Origin: Bdellovibrio sp.
GTDB taxonomy: Bacteria > Bdellovibrionota > Bdellovibrionia > Bdellovibrionales > Bdellovibrionaceae
Assembly: GCA_003176075.1 (NCBI GenBank)
Contig: PSRN01000011.1
Location: forward strand, 1-19,795
Length of the DNA stretch: 19,795 nt
Direction of reading: 5' to 3'
Each line of letters begins with the position of its first letter. Position 1 is the first letter of the stretch. Position numbers and translations under genes: made by a program. Shown here piece after piece: positions 14,025 through 19,795 of this stretch. The notes beneath the pieces were generated by a model. It was given only the letters and a program-made list of their open reading frames with translations. It had not been told where the DNA came from and searched no databases.

Positions 14025-15569
14025 TCAAGGCATCCAATTTAAAAAGTATTTCTTGAGCTCATAAATCAGCTGGACTCTCTCGAGTTCGCTCATTTTTATC
14101 GGCCCGGTCATGAAAACGTTTCGTTCCGGGAGGGACATTTGCGAACCTGATTCAGGAATTTCGAGGGACAGCGGCTTTCCAGAATCTGAGTATTCAATTT
14201 CAATCAAGCCACCCCGATAAGTGTTAGCCAAAAAAGGATAATCGCCCGCCATTGAAAACGGTCCATCTAAGAGCTCGTTGCCCAGCATGAGGCGTAACAT
14301 TTGGGTGTGCAGAACAAAGCCCTGATCAAGGGGGTTGAATGACGACTCGGGGGGGCCAGAGGCAGTCGGAGTGACCTCTGAGAAAACAAATCCTCCGTCA
14401 CCCAGTTCAAGTGCCGGAATCCAAACAAAACGAAAGAAGCGCGTGGTCTTCGCAAATTCGGTTTTTACGAGATCCGAAAGGTCATTGGAAACTTTAGCGA
14501 CCCATTGAAAACGGGGATCCGAAGTCAGCAAACCCGCTTTCGTTTCTTGCAGAATGGGGCGCAGGAACTGCGAGAGGGCCTGGACGAAGAGCTTTAACTT
14601 CGCCATCAGGAATTTATTGTTTTCCCGGACTGCCGAGTCGTCGGTCTGACGGCCCTTCAGCCTCTCAATCCATGATTGAAGCTCTGCAAGCTTATTGGCT
14701 GTTTGCTTGAAACGAATGATTGAACTCACGGAACCAGAATCAGGAAATTGACTGATCCAGTCACTGGCATTCTTGGTGGCGTCAATGAGGGCTTTGAGAT
14801 AGCCAGTTCGTATCTCTTGGGGTGTTGTTAACAACGGATCCCTGCTTCGTTCCTGCTGACGCTGCCAGATGAGTGTATGAGAGGCGCCAGTGAGGTTCGG
14901 ATCGAGAAAATCAAGGGCCATGGCTTCGCCCTCTTTGAAGTAGCCGATCGGATCTCCAAAGGCGCTAAAGAAGTAAGTGGTTCCGTTTGTGGTTGAGGCT
15001 TGTTCTGCTGAGGCCGATCTAAGAATTTGGATTGTGGTGGGGAAGGCACGATTTTGTGAAGGAAGATTGGCTAACGAAGGGCGCAGTTTTTCACGAATGA
15101 CGACCAGGTCCATTGGAGTCAGAACGAGAACATGCAGGGCCAACTGATCGATCTGCAAAGTGCCCTTCTTTAACAGAGGATGACATGGGCACCACTTCAG
15201 AAATTCTTCCTTCTTTTGAAGATCCGTGAAAGTCAGGAAAATATATTCGCCATGGAAGGTTTGCGAAACAAGTTGAGGGATACGATGCAAACTCTCTGGG
15301 ATATAGGCAAGAATGACTTCAGTTTTCGGCACTTCGATTTGCCAGACCTGCGCGCTTGGAAGAGGATCGAGTTCTTTTATTAAGGTCGCTGGAAGTTGCC
15401 TTGGATCAGACGGAACGTGAACCTCGGCCTTTAATGGAAGATGGGGCCTAAAGTGAACTAAGCCGCAGCTCAATCCGGCGTGCGCGCCACTAATGAAACC
15501 CATAGGGACAATGAAGAAAAACCATTGGAGATGCGGTAAAATGAAGTAAATTGATTTCTTCACCAACAT
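14025..15569 (-). CDS. Large exported protein of unknown function
   Basis: 514 residues from ATG 15569. The frame is open further upstream, but this start gives a signal peptide (MLVKKSIYFILPHLQWFFFI followed by VPMGFISGAHA, probable cleavage after AHA) and avoids overlap with the divergent hydrogenase gene. I do not recognise the family. Visible features: a beta-rich region (about 30-190) with paired Cys in KWCPCHP; a helical middle (about 255-400) with repeated Leu/Ala heptad-like stretches (RFKQTANKLAELQSWIERLK); and a C-terminal beta-rich part (RFFRFVWIPALELGDGGFVF, YRGGLIEIEYSDSGKPLSLE). No further membrane segment is seen, so it is probably periplasmic or secreted. No clear Shine-Dalgarno precedes the start. 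Confidence 0.65.
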   Translation of the reverse strand: MLVKKSIYFILPHLQWFFFIVPMGFISGAHAGLSCGLVHFRPHLPLKAEVHVPSDPRQLPATLIKELDPLPSAQVWQIEVPKTEVILAYIPESLHRIPQLVSQTFHGEYIFLTFTDLQKKEEFLKWCPCHPLLKKGTLQIDQLALHVLVLTPMDLVVIREKLRPSLANLPSQNRAFPTTIQILRSASAEQASTTNGTTYFFSAFGDPIGYFKEGEAMALDFLDPNLTGASHTLIWQRQQERSRDPLLTTPQEIRTGYLKALIDATKNASDWISQFPDSGSVSSIIRFKQTANKLAELQSWIERLKGRQTDDSAVRENNKFLMAKLKLFVQALSQFLRPILQETKAGLLTSDPRFQWVAKVSNDLSDLVKTEFAKTTRFFRFVWIPALELGDGGFVFSEVTPTASGPPESSFNPLDQGFVLHTQMLRLMLGNELLDGPFSMAGDYPFLANTYRGGLIEIEYSDSGKPLSLEIPESGSQMSLPERNVFMTGPIKMSELERVQLIYELKKYFLNWMP

Positions 15570-15580
15570 ATCGTTTTGCT

Positions 15581-15589
15581 TGCTAGAAT
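15581..15589 (+). promoter_or_regulatory. Candidate extended -10 promoter for hoxH
   Basis: TGCTAGAAT at 15581-15589 is an extended -10 element (TGnTAGAAT) in the divergent space between the large exported protein and hoxH, about 150 bases before the hoxH start. No good -35 was found. No sigma54 (GG-N10-GC) site was found in this interval, although hydrogenase operons in other bacteria often use one. Confidence 0.25.
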
Positions 15590-15737
15590 CGTTCCGATGA
15601 AGGGGCACACTTAAAGAGTCCTGAACTCCAAAAATTCCCCCTGGGTCGCAAAAAATCTGGAACGAAAGTGTTAAAAAGGGCGACGCAGCTCGATGCAGAG
15701 TCCCTTTTTGGTTCGAGTGTGCCATACCCTCCTTACT

Positions 15738-17216
15738 ATGAGTCGAGAAATAATCATTGATCCGGTGACACGAGTCGAGGGGCACGGTCGAGTCACTCTT
15801 TTGCTAGACGAAAAAAATCATATCCAGGAAGCGCGACTTCACATCGTTGAATTTCGCGGCTTTGAACGATTTGTTCAGGGGCGACCCTACTGGGAGGCGC
15901 CGGTCCTGGTTCAACGCCTCTGCGGAATCTGCCCGGTGAGCCATCATCTTTGCGCGGCCAAGGCGGTTGACGAGATTGTTGGCATGAGAGACGAGACCAT
16001 TCCTCAAACAGCCCGTCTGATGCGGCGGTTGATGCATTACGGGCAGGTGTTGCAGTCCCACGCCCTTCACTTTTTTTATCTGGCGGCCCCTGATTTATTG
16101 CTTGGAATTGATTCCGAAGTGGAGCTGCGAAACGTGGTGGGTCTGGCTCAGGCCCATCCTGAGCTCGCTAAGAAGGGGATTCTGCTGCGAAAATTTGGCC
16201 AGGAGATTATTCGCGCGACCGCCGGTAAGCGCATCCATGGAATTTCCGCTGTTCCCGGCGGAATCCATAAGAATCTCACTCCTGAGGAGCGGGATTACTT
16301 TCAAGACGGAAAAGAAGTGCCCTCGATCAACGAGGTTATCGCTTGGTGTGAGGAAACCCTGGCGTTTTACGTCGACTATCATCTTCGTCACCGTTCTTGG
16401 GTTGATGAGTTCCTCGTTCAACCGATGCCTTCCTTATCTCTCGTGGGTCGCGACGGCGAGCTGGAGCTTTATCATGGACCTCTTCGCTGCACTTCCGCGG
16501 TCGGTTATCGAATTCTGGACGACGTCGACTACCACGATTACCTCGAGTTTTACGGCGAAGAAGTCAAACCTTGGACCTATCTGAAGTTTCCCTTTATCCG
16601 CAGTCTCGGTTTTCCCGAAGGCTCGGTGCGAGTGGGTCCACTGGCGCGGCTGAACACCTGTGATTTCATCGCCACTCCACGGGCGCAACGCGCGCTGGAG
16701 GATTTCCGTTCGGTCAACGGCCGCTTCCCGCAGCAAACGTTGAACGCCCATTGGGCTCGTCTCATTGAAATGCTACATTGCGCTGAGAAAATTCAGCAAC
16801 TTCTGGCCGATCCGCAACTGCAAGGAGCTGAGCTCAAGAAGACCGGAGAATTTGCCGGTGAGGGAATTGGATTTCTTGAAGCCCCCCGCGGCACTCTGGT
16901 GCATCACTACCAGGCTGTACCCTCCGGCGAAATCACCCGATGCAATTTGATCGTTTCAACGACTCACAATAATTTGGCGATGAACGAAGCCGTCCGCCGT
17001 GTTTCCGATCGCATTTTCTCTTATCCCCGTTCAAAACAAGGGGATCCTCTTTTGAACGCCATCGAAGTGGCTATTCGCGCCTACGACCCTTGCTTAAGTT
17101 GCGCCACCCATGCCCTCGGAAAGATGCCCCTCGCGGTGCAGGTGATGAGAGAGGGAGAGCTCGTCGCTGAATACCGGCGCGGCGAGGGTGGCGATCTCGG
17201 GGATCCAGTGAGTTGA
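15738..17216 (+). CDS. hoxH: [NiFe] hydrogenase large subunit, bidirectional NAD-linked (HoxH) type
   Basis: 492 residues from ATG 15738, chosen by the family N-terminus MSREIIIDPVTRVEGHGRV; the frame extends upstream without a better start. It carries the Ni-Fe(CN)2CO site that oxidises H2 or reduces protons in the cytoplasm. Metal ligands: L1 motif RLCGICPVSHH with Cys62 and Cys65, and L2 motif DPCLSCATH with Cys452 and Cys455. Glu14 in RVEGH is the conserved N-terminal acidic residue. A 34-residue tail follows His458; in this family the endopeptidase removes it after Ni insertion, and that protease gene lies next. The overall motifs and the HoxU/HoxY genes on the other side of the locus favour group 3d (HoxEFUYH). 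No Shine-Dalgarno is evident. Confidence 0.93.
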   Translation: MSREIIIDPVTRVEGHGRVTLLLDEKNHIQEARLHIVEFRGFERFVQGRPYWEAPVLVQRLCGICPVSHHLCAAKAVDEIVGMRDETIPQTARLMRRLMHYGQVLQSHALHFFYLAAPDLLLGIDSEVELRNVVGLAQAHPELAKKGILLRKFGQEIIRATAGKRIHGISAVPGGIHKNLTPEERDYFQDGKEVPSINEVIAWCEETLAFYVDYHLRHRSWVDEFLVQPMPSLSLVGRDGELELYHGPLRCTSAVGYRILDDVDYHDYLEFYGEEVKPWTYLKFPFIRSLGFPEGSVRVGPLARLNTCDFIATPRAQRALEDFRSVNGRFPQQTLNAHWARLIEMLHCAEKIQQLLADPQLQGAELKKTGEFAGEGIGFLEAPRGTLVHHYQAVPSGEITRCNLIVSTTHNNLAMNEAVRRVSDRIFSYPRSKQGDPLLNAIEVAIRAYDPCLSCATHALGKMPLAVQVMREGELVAEYRRGEGGDLGDPVS

Positions 17217-17242
17217 AAAGAAATAAAGTGAGGTGTCGTTGC

Positions 17243-17872
17243 ATGTCGAGTCATCCTTCTTGCGCGTCGGTTCTGGTTCAAGGAATCGGCAATCCACTTC
17301 GAGGAGATGACGGGCTGGGACCCGCCCTGATTGAGCGCTTACAAAATCTTTGGCAAGAAACAACTCTTGAGCCAACTTCAACTGTCGATCCAGATTCAGC
17401 CGTCGAGCCAGATTCAACTGTTGAACCAAAGCCAACCTTTGAATTTGAATGGGTCTATCAACTGCAGGTCGAGGACGCTGAACGCTGGATTCATTTTCGG
17501 GAAGTGGTTTTGGTCGACGCTCACCTTCGGCAAACTCGACCCATCGAACTGCGGGAACTTCAGGCGCGGCCTTTGTCGGGATTCAGCACTCACGGCCTTG
17601 AGCCCGCCGGAGTTTTGGCTTTGGCGAAGACCTGTTTCAAAGTGGTTCCAAGGGTCCATCTTCTTTCTCTAAGGGGGGTGGATTTTACGATGGGGGCCCC
17701 TCTATCTGGTGCGGGCGAAGCTTCTCTCGGGGCGGCTTTGGAATGGTTTAAAGCGCGTTGGGAACAGTCACTAACTGGGCCAATCGCGCGCGGCTGGAAT
17801 TTCGCCAGTGCTGCGAGCGTTCATGACCATATTCAGGACGGAAGGAATGGTGCTGTGGGAGGTTTCGAGTGA
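17243..17872 (+). CDS. hoxW: Hydrogenase maturation endopeptidase (HoxW-like)
   Basis: 209 residues from ATG 17243, which has GAGGTG 7 bases upstream; TTG 17213 would overlap the hoxH stop. It cleaves the C-terminal extension of the large subunit once nickel is in place. The family core is visible: LVQGIGNPLRGDDGLGPAL (10-28) with an Asp where HybD has Glu16, VVLVDAH (about residues 90-96) with the second metal-binding Asp, and FSTHGLEP with the conserved His. Between them residues 40-69 are an in-frame tandem repeat of a six-residue unit (TTLEPT, STVDPD, SAVEPD, STVEPK, PTFEFE) absent from typical homologues. Its stop overlaps the start of the next gene (GTGA). Confidence 0.88.
   Translation: MSSHPSCASVLVQGIGNPLRGDDGLGPALIERLQNLWQETTLEPTSTVDPDSAVEPDSTVEPKPTFEFEWVYQLQVEDAERWIHFREVVLVDAHLRQTRPIELRELQARPLSGFSTHGLEPAGVLALAKTCFKVVPRVHLLSLRGVDFTMGAPLSGAGEASLGAALEWFKARWEQSLTGPIARGWNFASAASVHDHIQDGRNGAVGGFE
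17360..17443 (+). repeat. In-frame 18-bp tandem repeat inside hoxW
   Basis: Units at 17360-17377, 17378-17395, 17396-17413, 17414-17431 and a degenerate partial one at 17432-17443. The unit TCAACTGTCGATCCAGAT codes S-T-V-D-P-D, and successive copies differ by a few bases. The length keeps the reading frame, giving an acidic, Pro-rich linker in the protease. Such minisatellites can change copy number by slippage. Confidence 0.75.
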
Positions 17873-18174
17873 AAGCGCTATGTTGGATTCTTGTATTGGT
17901 GACAGCAACTTCTGATCAGGCGTTCGCTTGGCGCATCTTTAATACATGCGACCCGGGGGACCCAGATTATCATGATACTTGTTGGTCTCCTTCCCAAACT
18001 GTACGTGTTTATGCTTGCTTGCTAGACCCTCGGTATTCGTTTAATGGCAATCCAGTTTACACTTGGCAGCATGTCGGCTGGGACAGTTGCGGCGACTCTG
18101 GCCTCTATCCTGACCAGCGCTATCAGCATTCTCCCTGCTGTGGCCCTGGCCCCGGCCCCGGCCCGGACGACTGA
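17869..18174 (+). CDS. Small secreted cysteine-rich protein with a C-terminal GP repeat
   Basis: 101 residues from GTG 17869, with GGGAGG 6 bases upstream and a GTGA overlap with the hoxW stop, so it is probably expressed with the hydrogenase genes. The signal peptide is MKALCWILVLVTATSDQAFA. The mature part (about 81 residues) has six Cys (NTC, DTC, YAC, DSC, PCC), an even number consistent with three disulfides, and is rich in Tyr, Trp, Asp and Pro. It ends CCGPGPGPGPDD, the GP repeat coming from a C-rich tract. I recognise no family. Secretion suggests a role outside the cytoplasm, so the coupling to a cytoplasmic hydrogenase may be incidental. Confidence 0.6.
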   Translation: MKALCWILVLVTATSDQAFAWRIFNTCDPGDPDYHDTCWSPSQTVRVYACLLDPRYSFNGNPVYTWQHVGWDSCGDSGLYPDQRYQHSPCCGPGPGPGPDD

Positions 18175-18276
18175 GTGTGTCCCGGCCCGGAATTGATCAC
18201 ATCGGGATTCCCTTGCAGACTCCAAGCCTGCTCAAGCATGCTTCGATCAAACCTTTCGCCCAAAACATACGACTTA

Positions 18277-18945
18277 CTAAAAAGGGAATCGGCAGTGCAG
18301 CCGATCTGGCGCAGCATCTTCAGCGGCGGGATCCTTTTCCCTGGTAATGACAAGGTCATAAATTTTGTGTTCACTGTCTCGTTGCAACCGCAATTGATCA
18401 ATGATTTTGTGCACCTCTTGGTTGTAGCCATGATATTGCCAAAGAGAAGAAAATTGCAGCCCGTTTTCCTCCTCAACGAGCGCCGTTTCTGCGAACTCAC
18501 TGCCTTGAAAGCCATTCTCATGGACCCCTTTAGAATCGGTAATCCGTATAACCATTGAACCTCGCAAACCCCAGGGGGTGAGATGGTCTGGATACATTTC
18601 CAAGGCACACTCGTGAGTTGAATTCTCTGCGTCCCGTCCTTCAATGTAGGTCCGCGTCCAGCCGGTAAGTTTAATAATGCTCTTAACCAAATCTATGACC
18701 GCAAACGATTCCTTGGGATTGCGGGTGAGCGAGCAGTTGGCCGGCAGGTTGGTGGGCTGAATAATGCATGTTTGATTCATTTTAATAAATCCACAGGAAG
18801 ACAGCTTTCTTTGGTCCGCCTTGGTCATTTTTGGACAAATTTTAACGGACGCTTGTGATTGAACCAAAATAATCTGTGACAAGATCAGGAATCCCAGAGT
18901 TCCCCCAAGTCGGTGCCGTCGGCATCTCCGCAAAAGCCGTACCAT
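18277..18945 (-). CDS. Secreted cysteine-containing protein of unknown function
   Basis: 222 residues from ATG 18945, with GGGAGG 5 bases upstream; the frame is open further but that part is a family A repeat. The signal peptide is unusual: its basic n-region (MVRLLRRCRRHRLGG) is coded by a family B repeat, followed by the hydrophobic core TLGFLILSQIILVQS and probable cleavage after SQA. The mature protein has Cys in VKICPKM, SSCGF, QTCII, ANCSL and HECALEM, suggesting disulfides, and a C-terminal half with RGSMVIRITD and YDLVITREKD strands. I do not recognise the family. It follows hoxY by 51 bases on the same strand and could be in that transcript. The end is uncertain: see the possible frameshift near 18280. 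Confidence 0.6.
   Translation of the reverse strand: MVRLLRRCRRHRLGGTLGFLILSQIILVQSQASVKICPKMTKADQRKLSSCGFIKMNQTCIIQPTNLPANCSLTRNPKESFAVIDLVKSIIKLTGWTRTYIEGRDAENSTHECALEMYPDHLTPWGLRGSMVIRITDSKGVHENGFQGSEFAETALVEEENGLQFSSLWQYHGYNQEVHKIIDQLRLQRDSEHKIYDLVITREKDPAAEDAAPDRLHCRFPF
18904..18929 (+). repeat. Family B mini-repeat, copy 3 (in signal-peptide region)
   Basis: 26 bases beginning CCCAAGTCGGTGCCGTCGGC, 21 of 26 identical to the ribF copy at 9818-9843. It is translated on the minus strand into the basic n-region of the secreted protein ending at 18277. It lies 36 bases from a family A copy. Confidence 0.6.
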
Positions 18946-18965
18946 AATGCCCTCCCTTTCCATAC

Positions 18966-18993
18966 GCAGCGTGGGCGGCGAAGCCGCCACGGG
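18966..18993 (-). repeat. Family A palindromic mini-repeat, copy 4 (intergenic, after hoxY)
   Basis: The reverse complement starts CCCGTGGCGGCTTCGCCGCC and ends CACGCTGC, 27 of 28 identical to the copy inside the histidine kinase at 8202-8229. GGCGGC-TTC-GCCGCC can form a tight hairpin. It occupies most of the 51-base gap between hoxY and the next minus-strand gene, a typical REP-like position where it could attenuate or stabilise the transcript. Confidence 0.8.
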
Positions 18994-18996
18994 TCC

Positions 18997-19557
18997 CTAG
19001 TCAAATCTTGTAGCAGCCCGGGAAAGCTGAAAATTTTTTCCCTCAAGCACGCTTGCAATAAGCTCAAAAAAAGCTTTAGCTGGAGGCGGGCAGCCTGGCA
19101 AAAATACGTCAACCTTCACCAGTTCATGACAGGGGTAAATACGATCAAGAATCTTGGGCAAATGTGGGTCGTGTGGAATCACGTGTTGGGGATTGGAGAC
19201 GGTCGGACCGTTCAGATAAGCTTCGCTCAAACATTCTTGTAAAGGCACATCATTGCGAAGCGCTGGCAAGCCACCCATGATGGCGCATTCGCCAACCGAC
19301 ACCAGAATATTGCAGTTTTTGCGAAATTCCCGCAGCACATGAAGATTTTCGTCGTTGCAAACGCCGCCCTCGATCAGTCCCACATCCACCTGCCGGTTGA
19401 ATGTCTTGATGTCGGTCAACGGCGAACGCAGGATCTCCACATGATCCACGAGATCCAGAAGGACCAAATCAATATCCAACAGGGACATGTGGCAGCCAAA
19501 GCATCCCGCCAACGAAGTTGTGGCCAAAGTGATTTTGCGTGGGATTCCCGGGCTCAT
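18997..19557 (-). CDS. hoxY: [NiFe] hydrogenase small subunit, HoxY type
   Basis: 186 residues, the short form typical of HoxY, with only the proximal cluster domain. It passes electrons from the Ni-Fe site of HoxH to the diaphorase through one [4Fe-4S] cluster. Ligands visible: Cys19 and Cys22 in AGCFGCHMS, Cys91 in VGECAIMGG, and Cys156 in LPGCPPPA; the last two motifs are shared with the NuoB/PSST family. There is no Tat signal, consistent with a cytoplasmic enzyme. The ATG overlaps the stop of the upstream HoxU gene by ATGA, so translation is coupled. It runs on the opposite strand to hoxH and converges on it, whereas hoxY and hoxH are usually adjacent in one operon. Confidence 0.92.
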   Translation of the reverse strand: MSPGIPRKITLATTSLAGCFGCHMSLLDIDLVLLDLVDHVEILRSPLTDIKTFNRQVDVGLIEGGVCNDENLHVLREFRKNCNILVSVGECAIMGGLPALRNDVPLQECLSEAYLNGPTVSNPQHVIPHDPHLPKILDRIYPCHELVKVDVFLPGCPPPAKAFFELIASVLEGKNFQLSRAATRFD

Positions 19558-19795
19558 GACGAGGCTCCCGGCTCATCGTATTTTCGCGTTCCCACCGGCC
19601 GGTCAAATCCCTGGCCTTTGAAAATGATGGCCCCGGTGGGACAAAGGGAGCTCGCTTCCTTCTTCTTGTGAATTGACATTTCGGCTTCCAACTCTAAATC
19701 CATCTCCACCCGCGTTTCGTGGCCTTTTCCCATAAAGCGAAAGACCTTACGGCCTTTGTCGTCGACAAACAGATCCGTGCAGCGCTTGCAGTGGA
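19554..19795 (-). CDS. hoxU: Diaphorase iron-sulfur subunit, HoxU type (C-terminal part)
   Basis: Partial: the gene continues past the right edge. The visible 79 codons start HCKRCTDLF and continue through HKKKEASSLCPTGAIIF to a TGA overlapping the hoxY ATG. The CxxC and C-P-T-G-A-I/L spacing is that of a ferredoxin-like [4Fe-4S] segment as in the HoxU/NuoG N-terminal region. With HoxY next, HoxU, the electron-transfer subunit of the NAD(P)H-linked diaphorase, is the best reading. A formate dehydrogenase or Nuo-type iron-sulfur protein is possible from this fragment alone. Confidence 0.75.
   Translation of the reverse strand, partial: HCKRCTDLFVDDKGRKVFRFMGKGHETRVEMDLELEAEMSIHKKKEASSLCPTGAIIFKGQGFDRPVGTRKYDEPGASS

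Noticed and set aside
15570..15737. Possible sigma54 (-24/-12) promoter before hoxH, expected because an NtrC-type regulator is nearby
   Set aside because: No GG and GC pair with the required 10-base spacing and flanks was found; TGGTTCGAGTGTGCC has only 9 bases between them.
18175..18558. 127-codon open frame on + antisense to the secreted protein
   Set aside because: The minus-strand gene has a good ribosome binding site and signal peptide; the + frame has neither.
1..19795. CRISPR array, tRNA, rRNA or full insertion sequence
   Set aside because: No regularly spaced direct repeats, no cloverleaf or rRNA segment recognised, and no transposase gene seen in any frame.

Overview
The window looks like a chromosomal segment of a Gram-negative bacterium with many exported proteins, moderately GC-rich. 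An ADP-heptose:LPS heptosyltransferase tail, a MipA/OmpV outer-membrane protein, a CPAF-like S41 peptidase, a CHASE2 kinase with an NtrC-type regulator, and many unrecognised exported proteins suggest a Bdellovibrionota or deltaproteobacterial-type genome. This placement is an inference from gene flavour; no rRNA or tRNA is present to support it.

Layout. (1) 1-3039: end of a heptosyltransferase gene, a MipA/OmpV-like porin-scaffold protein, and an exported CPAF-like S41 peptidase, all on +. (2) 3040-5992: a visibly more AT-rich block. Its left edge is a truncated, internally deleted copy of the response-regulator gene that lies intact at its right edge. Between the copies sit a MazF-type toxin with a ribbon-helix-helix antitoxin (-) and, divergently, an AbiEi/AbiEii-like pair (+). 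(3) 5998-9457: a two-component system (-), a CHASE2 histidine kinase translationally coupled to a sigma54-activating response regulator. (4) 9576-11388: ribF (FMN/FAD synthesis) coupled to a shikimate-dehydrogenase-like protein (+). (5) 11539-15569: three unrecognised genes: a secreted protein (+), an exported phosphoribosyltransferase-like protein (-) and a large exported protein (-). (6) 15738-19795: a bidirectional NAD-linked-type [NiFe] hydrogenase locus in two converging halves. hoxH and hoxW, followed by a small Cys-rich secreted peptide, run on +. hoxU (partial) and hoxY, followed by another secreted Cys-containing protein, run on -.

The least expected signal is two families of short hairpin repeats. 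Family A (28 bp, core GGCGGCTTCGCCGCC) occurs at 7494, 8202, 11647 and 18966. Family B (26-29 bp, beginning CCCAAGTCGG) occurs at 9752, 9818 and 18904. Most copies lie inside reading frames, in frame, at places where the protein family normally has a short loop or none: the HisKA loop and C-terminal tail of the kinase, two points in RibF, and the N-terminus of secreted proteins. They look like mobile or amplifying palindromic mini-elements tolerated inside genes, similar in behaviour to Rickettsia palindromic elements. A separate in-frame 18-bp tandem repeat expands the HoxW protease.
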